Notes under the pieces: generated by a model
Database searches by the model: none
Told to the model about the DNA's origin: nothing
Seen by the model: the letters and a program-made list of their open reading frames with translations, nothing else
Origin: Lachnospiraceae bacterium
Lineage (GTDB): Bacteria > Bacillota > Clostridia > Lachnospirales > Lachnospiraceae
Direction of reading: 5' to 3'
DNA length: 64,000 nt
NCBI GenBank assembly: GCA_910575835.1
Contig: CAJTGB010000006.1
Location: forward strand, 1-64,000
Translations under genes and position numbers: made by a program
Shown: in pieces, positions 59,105 through 64,000 of the stretch
Layout: every line of letters starts with the position of its first letter
Position numbering within the stretch: the first letter of the stretch is position 1

Positions 59105-59974
59105 ATGGAGATTAGCAGATTGATCGTATTGATCCTTGCAACGGTATTAGTTCTTGCATGGATCATGCTGGCAACCAAATATGAGAGTACCTACGCGGCA
59201 ATGGTGCAGTCCATTGATCCAAAGGAATATAAGTATCCCGAATTGTTCTGTGTCGGGCTGGCTCTGATGAAGATTTTAAAAATTGACAGCAAGAGCAAGA
59301 GCGCGAGAAAAAGAATTAAAGAGATTGCCGAAGTACAGGGGAAGCGGTATGCGGAATATTATTTCTATGTAATCAACGGGGCAAAATGGACCTATGGATT
59401 CACGATATTAGTGCTGCTTATACTGCTTGGCGCCTTGGGTAATTCTTTGATGGCTGTATTCATGGGGCCGGTTCTTGCCGGCTTGCTGATGTGGTATATG
59501 GAAGAGTTGATGAATGACAAACTGGAAGAGAGAAGGGATGAGCTTCTGGCGGATATGCCGCAGATGTTGTCCAAACTGACCTTACTGGTGAATTCCGGTA
59601 TGGTGCTGCGAGAGGCATGGAAAAAGGTGGCGTATGGGGGCGAGCGGGTTCTCTATAAGGAAATGAAGGTGACGGTGCAGGAGATGAAGAACGGAATCTC
59701 TGAATTGGATGCATACCGGAACTTTGCCGATCGATGTTCGGTGAAGCAGATACGCAGGTTTGCATCAACGATGATTCAGAATATGCAGAAGGGAAATGCG
59801 GAGATCTCGTATTTTTTAAAGGAGATGTCAGATGAGATGTGGGAAGAGAAGAAGCATCTGGTGAAGCGGAAAGGAGAGGCGGCGAATTCGAAGCTGCTGA
59901 TACCTATGGCAATGATCTTTATTGGGATTCTGATTATGGTCATGGTTCCGGCGTTTTTGAATATGAATTTGTAA
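59105..59974 (+). CDS. TadC-like type II secretion F membrane protein
   Basis: A 289-residue protein with an N-terminal helix, a pair of helices at about 97-145, the GspF domain (ADMPQMLSKLTLLVNSGMVLREAWKKVAYGGERVLYKEMKVTVQEMKNGISELDAYRNFADRC) and a C-terminal helix. Second platform subunit. Confidence 0.92.
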   Translation: MEISRLIVLILATVLVLAWIMLATKYESTYAAMVQSIDPKEYKYPELFCVGLALMKILKIDSKSKSARKRIKEIAEVQGKRYAEYYFYVINGAKWTYGFTILVLLILLGALGNSLMAVFMGPVLAGLLMWYMEELMNDKLEERRDELLADMPQMLSKLTLLVNSGMVLREAWKKVAYGGERVLYKEMKVTVQEMKNGISELDAYRNFADRCSVKQIRRFASTMIQNMQKGNAEISYFLKEMSDEMWEEKKHLVKRKGEAANSKLLIPMAMIFIGILIMVMVPAFLNMNL

Positions 59975-60026
59975 GCAAATGGGAAACCAGTTGACTTAAA
60001 TTAAGAATGTAAAAGGAGAAAGTACG

Positions 60027-60278
60027 ATGAGAGAAAAATTAGACAATTTGTATTGGGCGTGGGAAATGAATGTGGCAGACAGGTTAGAGGGGATGTACTG
60101 TAAGTGGAAGTATGACTTTATGGAAAAGTTCGTGAAAGACGAAGAGGGCGATTCCAATATGGTGGCGGTGATTGTGCTTATTGTGATTGTAATTGCGGTA
60201 GGTACTGTTTTTAAACGGGAATTAGAAACGGCAGTCACCGATGTAATGCAAAGATTTACAGATCTTATAAAGAAATAA
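60027..60278 (+). CDS. Flp-type pilin-like small protein
   Basis: An 83-residue protein: a long charged N-terminus (1-48), then EEGDSNMVAVIVLIVIVIAVGTVFKRELETAVTDVMQRFTDLIKK. The acidic residues just before a hydrophobic helix resemble Flp/Tad pilins, but the leader is unusually long and no clear G/xxxxEY prepilin cleavage site is visible. Position between TadC and TadE-like genes supports a pilin role. Confidence 0.7.
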   Translation: MREKLDNLYWAWEMNVADRLEGMYCKWKYDFMEKFVKDEEGDSNMVAVIVLIVIVIAVGTVFKRELETAVTDVMQRFTDLIKK

Positions 60279-60341
60279 TGTGTATTTGCATCTAGTTGTA
60301 GAGGATATATTGTTATAAGAAAATTAAGTAGATAGAAAAGT

Positions 60342-61043
60342 ATGAAAATGAAATGTATTAAAAGTGAAAACGGCGCCATCATGGTAGAAGCGACTATCTA
60401 CATGCCTCTCGTACTCTGTACCGTGATGGCCTTATTATATCTGGCATTATTCAATATGCAGGAATACCTGCTGATGTACCAGGCGCAGCGTGTGGCGGCG
60501 GTCGTATCCCGCGAAGAGGCATATTTGGGTTATGAAGAGTTCGGCATGGGAAGTGACAATGAGATCGATTTCTCCTGGGGAGAAGGGAATGTTCCGTCAG
60601 CGGGCGAGGTAACTTCTTACTACAAGGCTTATCATAACAGGCTGGAAGATCTGTACAGAGGAATCGGCAGAGCATTCTCAAAAGGTGCCAGGTTAGATTA
60701 TGATTCCAGATTCGCGGACGCGGCAAGAGAATCGACACTGATCGTGCTCGGAAATATCAGTAACCCAGAGATACAGGTTGACAGAGGATTCCTGGGAACA
60801 GATATCAAGGTAACGATCAGGCATACGCTTCCGATACCGGGAGTTTTGAAATATCTTAAATATGAAGGCGGGGCAACGATTCGGGTTGCGGCTTATCGTT
60901 ATTCTGTAAACCCAAGTGAATTTGTCAGAAGCGTAGACTTGGCGACGGATTTTATTTCTTATATTATGAAGAAATTTGGATTTGCGGACAGCTATAATAC
61001 ATTTTTAGAGAAGACGAATAAAGTTCTGGATATGATACTCTGA
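60342..61043 (+). CDS. TadE-like pseudopilin
   Basis: A 233-residue protein with the TadE start KSENGAIMVEATIYMPLVLCTVMALLYLALFNMQEYLLMYQAQRVAAVVSREEA, that is a prepilin-like segment with Glu five residues after Gly, then an extracellular domain. A minor pilin of the Tad apparatus. Confidence 0.87.
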   Translation: MKMKCIKSENGAIMVEATIYMPLVLCTVMALLYLALFNMQEYLLMYQAQRVAAVVSREEAYLGYEEFGMGSDNEIDFSWGEGNVPSAGEVTSYYKAYHNRLEDLYRGIGRAFSKGARLDYDSRFADAARESTLIVLGNISNPEIQVDRGFLGTDIKVTIRHTLPIPGVLKYLKYEGGATIRVAAYRYSVNPSEFVRSVDLATDFISYIMKKFGFADSYNTFLEKTNKVLDMIL

Positions 61044-61057
61044 CAGGAGGAAAGGCA

Positions 61058-63694
61058 TTGAAGTTTTTTTGTAAGAATAAAGGAACCATATCAGTATTTT
61101 TAACCATTATACTTGTGCCTGTATTGTTATTGGGAGGTTTGACGACGGATGCCGCGCGGATCTGCATGTCTAAGGCGGTAATCTCGGATGCGGGGGAGAT
61201 GGCGATGAATGCAGGCCTTGCCCAGTATAATGAGGAACTCCACGACGAATATGGATTACTGGTTATGGACAGATCGCCGGAAGCTATGGAAAGTGATTTG
61301 GAGAAATTCTTCAATGGTTCATTAAACGGGACAGGGATGCCGGGAGAAGAGGATTATAAAAAGATACTGGATCTGCTGACGAAAAAATTTGATGCAATCA
61401 ATGTACAGGGGTCTGAAATATACCAGACCGAGGTAGAGAAGCAGCAGATATTGGAATACATGAAGTATCGGGCGCCGGTATGCTTAACAGAACTGGTAGT
61501 TGAAAAAATAAAGGAATTAAAAAACAGTAAAAAGATGGCGGAAGCCATGAAAAAGCAGATGGAATTCAGCGAAGCCATGGAAGATTGTCATAATGAATTC
61601 CAAAAAGCAAAAGAAGCGCTGGATACACTGAATGGCGTCATCAATCATATGCAATCACAGGCAGTAGGACAAGAACTGTCACAGACAAAGGAAGAATATG
61701 AGAATATTGTATCGAATGCTTTGCTGATGCGGGCAGCCATTCAGGAATATGATGATCGGTTGAAGGAACACGATTGGGGCAAAATGGAAGATACGGTAGA
61801 TCAGTTTTTTATAGCTACAAAGGATATTGATTTGTCAAAGCCGTATGCGGACCATACCTTTAACGGTTATTTGAGCGGTTTGTATTATATAAATACGATC
61901 AATGATATGGGCGGGATAGGGAGGCTCACAGAAAATAATGCTCAGGAAGAGACGTCTGTCGATCTTGAAGAGTTAAAAGAGAAGTATGAAAGAAGAGTAA
62001 ATGAGATTACAAAATATCCCGAGCTGCTTCGTCAATATGCCCAGATGTGCATAGATGAGCATTCGGGCAAATTGAAAGAATATCTGGACAGCGCAAATGC
62101 AGCCGAAGATGCGGCAAAGACAGCATGCGACAGATTAGCGGCTGTAAGGAAAGAATTGAAAAAGGCAAAAGAGGCATTTGATGGATGGGAAAAAGCGAAC
62201 GGCGAATTGAAAGGCGCAGGAAATGATACCGGGAGTATGGATGCAGATGTGAAGTTGTACAGAGACTTTTTCTATTCCTCGAATGGAAATGGAAAAGCGG
62301 ATTTTGAGGAATTGGATAGCTTGATATCTGATACGGAGCAGAACCAGGAATATTTTCACAAATTAAAAGATGTACTGAAAGGTGAAAAATTCTGGGAACA
62401 GTCTATCGCAGCGGTACCTGCATCTGACCAGTATGAAGAGTATAAAAAAGCAGCGGATTCGTGTATGAAAGGAACGAAGGCAGAATACGTCAATGATATC
62501 AAACGGATAAGAGCTAGAGAGTATTTCCCTGACCATTACAAACATAAGGATATATCCGAAGCGGGAGCTTCGAAGTCAATCAGCGGTCATCCGTTTTATA
62601 AAAGGCTTCAGGAATATTGCAGAGAATCGAATAAAGAGGACTCTCAACAGGAACAGAATGAAGCGAATGGCAGGCTGGAAGAGAGTAAAAAGGCCGGAGA
62701 AGAGGCGAACAAAGCGGATGATTATCCTGACTTTAAATGGTCGTCCATAGGAGAACTCCCGTCTTCGAAGGTTGGGAAAGATGCGTCAAAAGCAGAAGAC
62801 CAGTTGACGGATCTGAATGCTTCCGGGGATGTGAATAATTCATCAGCCAGAAAAGAGACGACAAAGAAATTTCAAGAATCGATGGATGCTGCCGTATCTT
62901 TCCTGGATAAAGTAGATGAGATTGTTTCAAAGGGGTTAGAAAACCTATATATTTCTGAATATGCTATGCAAATGTTTTCTTATTATACAGTGAACAAGAA
63001 GGACGGGCAAGACAGGCCGGAAGGAGAGATTATCGGTATCAGCGGCTATAAACTGTCGGAGCATGCCGCATATCAGGCAGAATGTGAATATATCCTGTGG
63101 GGGAAGGATGAATCGAAGATAAATGTATTGAATACGGTTATGATGATCTTTGGAATACGGTTATTGTTTAATTCATTTTTCGCTTTTACTGATCATGAGA
63201 TCGACGGGATAGCATTCGCAATGGCAACAACGATTGCAGGGGGATGGGCGCCTTATCTGGTGCCTATAATAAAGGTTGTGATCAAGCTTGGTTTTGCCGG
63301 TGTTGAGACGGCAAGCGATATCACAAAGATCAAGCAGGGATATGGCGTGGTACTTATCAAAAAGACCGATTCGTGGGCTACTGCACCTTATATGGGAGAT
63401 AATACAAAGAAAAAGTATTTAACATTGGATTACTCTGAGTATATGAGAATTTTTTTGAATCTGTCTATGCTGACGGGGAACGGAACAGGTATATTGGGGA
63501 GAATCGCAGATTGTATTCAGGCGAATCAACCGAATATGAACCTGTTGGAGGGATATACGATGCTGTCCGTACAGGCGGAGGTCAGCTCAAGGACAACTTT
63601 TATGCGTAAGATATCAGATTGGAGCGGAAGTAAAGCGTGGGGATTCCCGGATGATACATATACGATATCTTATCAGAGTATCCTGGGATATTAA
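61058..63694 (+). CDS. Large DUF5702/TadG-like protein with TTG start
   Basis: An 878-residue protein. The N-terminus NKGTISVFLTIILVPVLLLGGLTTDAARICMSKAVISDAGEMAMNAGLAQYN is the TadG-type prepilin-like helix plus the DUF5702 signature. A very long helical, Lys/Glu-rich coiled-coil middle (about 120-610) is followed by membrane-proximal hydrophobic segments (VLNTVMMIFGIRLLFNSFFAF, IIKVVIKLGFAGVETAS) and a beta-rich end. The start is TTG at 61058, eight bases after AGGAGG. Probably a surface-exposed tip or scaffold of the Tad pilus. Confidence 0.82.
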   Translation: MKFFCKNKGTISVFLTIILVPVLLLGGLTTDAARICMSKAVISDAGEMAMNAGLAQYNEELHDEYGLLVMDRSPEAMESDLEKFFNGSLNGTGMPGEEDYKKILDLLTKKFDAINVQGSEIYQTEVEKQQILEYMKYRAPVCLTELVVEKIKELKNSKKMAEAMKKQMEFSEAMEDCHNEFQKAKEALDTLNGVINHMQSQAVGQELSQTKEEYENIVSNALLMRAAIQEYDDRLKEHDWGKMEDTVDQFFIATKDIDLSKPYADHTFNGYLSGLYYINTINDMGGIGRLTENNAQEETSVDLEELKEKYERRVNEITKYPELLRQYAQMCIDEHSGKLKEYLDSANAAEDAAKTACDRLAAVRKELKKAKEAFDGWEKANGELKGAGNDTGSMDADVKLYRDFFYSSNGNGKADFEELDSLISDTEQNQEYFHKLKDVLKGEKFWEQSIAAVPASDQYEEYKKAADSCMKGTKAEYVNDIKRIRAREYFPDHYKHKDISEAGASKSISGHPFYKRLQEYCRESNKEDSQQEQNEANGRLEESKKAGEEANKADDYPDFKWSSIGELPSSKVGKDASKAEDQLTDLNASGDVNNSSARKETTKKFQESMDAAVSFLDKVDEIVSKGLENLYISEYAMQMFSYYTVNKKDGQDRPEGEIIGISGYKLSEHAAYQAECEYILWGKDESKINVLNTVMMIFGIRLLFNSFFAFTDHEIDGIAFAMATTIAGGWAPYLVPIIKVVIKLGFAGVETASDITKIKQGYGVVLIKKTDSWATAPYMGDNTKKKYLTLDYSEYMRIFLNLSMLTGNGTGILGRIADCIQANQPNMNLLEGYTMLSVQAEVSSRTTFMRKISDWSGSKAWGFPDDTYTISYQSILGY

Positions 63695-63733
63695 TGATTC
63701 CTGCGAAAACAGAGGATAAAATGAGGAAAAGAG

Positions 63734-64000
63734 ATGGAGACAAAAGATTATAATGAAGGTTCGCTGACGGTGGAAGCGCTTCTGTTCCTGATACCATTTA
63801 TTATGGCGTTTTGTACATTGATCAATGCGGCGAGGTATGTTCAGGCAGAGATGCTGATCCATCACGCGGTTACTCAGACAGCAAAGCAGATTTCCACATA
63901 TAGTTATGTGCTGACGAAGACAAAGATCAGCAGCAGGATAGTGGAGACGAACAGAAAAAGTGAAGAATTAAAAGTAACGATCGATGATGCAACAAGTTCT
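63734..64000 (+). CDS. TadE-like pseudopilin (partial, runs off the right edge)
   Basis: 89 codons are visible: METKDYNEGSLTVEALLFLI, then PFIMAFCTLINAARYVQAEMLIHHAVTQTAKQISTYSYVLTKTK and onward. The EGSLTVEALLF segment is the TadE/TadF-type prepilin motif. AGGAAAAGAG precedes the ATG. It continues the tad operon beyond the window. Confidence 0.8.
   Translation, partial: METKDYNEGSLTVEALLFLIPFIMAFCTLINAARYVQAEMLIHHAVTQTAKQISTYSYVLTKTKISSRIVETNRKSEELKVTIDDATSS

Overview
The window looks like the chromosome of an anaerobic, spore-forming Firmicute of the Lachnospiraceae type (Clostridia). The evidence is a complete spoIIA operon (spoIIAA, spoIIAB, sigF) running into spoVAA-spoVAE, a T-box-controlled valS, an oxygen-sensitive 2-hydroxyacyl-CoA-dehydratase-type iron-sulfur enzyme with its activator, LacI- and AraC-controlled sugar ABC operons without their own ATPase, and a Tad pilus locus ending in DUF5702/TadE-like proteins. 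Species cannot be fixed from the sequence alone.

Layout. 1-2214: the end of a mobile element: an IS66 copy cutting the 5' end of a tyrosine integrase gene, whose 3' side faces the 3' end of tRNA-Pro, followed by tRNA-Gln. 2215-12990: a two-component/ABC-export module (response regulator, soluble histidine kinase, ATPase, FtsX permease) split by a minus-strand sugar operon with an AraC regulator. 12965-16053 (minus): a YitT protein with a structured leader, and a double-cubane-type reductase pair. 16289-26888: SEL1-repeat protein with a 36-bp minisatellite, a large nested inverted repeat, T-box-valS, an LtaS-like sulfatase, folC and a TPR membrane protein. 27012-31981: spoIIA-spoVA sporulation genes, with 80-bp tandem hairpin repeats between spoVAD and spoVAE. 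32134-34502: Na/Pi cotransporter and an iron-sulfur-type flavoprotein.

34522-41593 is a fructan-type catabolic locus: a LacI regulator divergent from GH32, a solute-binding lipoprotein, two permeases and GH172 (DUF2961). 41581-48300 is an AT-rich graveyard of defence and mobile fragments: a NurA-like gene with one in-frame amber stop, the first 71 codons of a HerA-like gene, intact and truncated Schlafen/AlbA_2 genes, a truncated GHKL kinase with an internally deleted LytTR regulator, and an ICE-type regulator fragment, with a 61-bp direct repeat bounding part of it.

48333-64000 is a surface programme: a BspA-like LRR wall protein, an O-antigen-ligase-like protein, a receptor Ser/Thr kinase with a small membrane partner, an XRE regulator and the Tad locus. 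Four genes or operons here (LRR protein, ligase-like protein, kinase, Tad) start from near-identical promoters: ATTGCA, 16 bp, CGTATAATAATAAC. Three of them also share a conserved downstream box. This shared promoter is the most interesting candidate regulon in the window, followed by the decayed NurA-HerA/AlbA_2 island.
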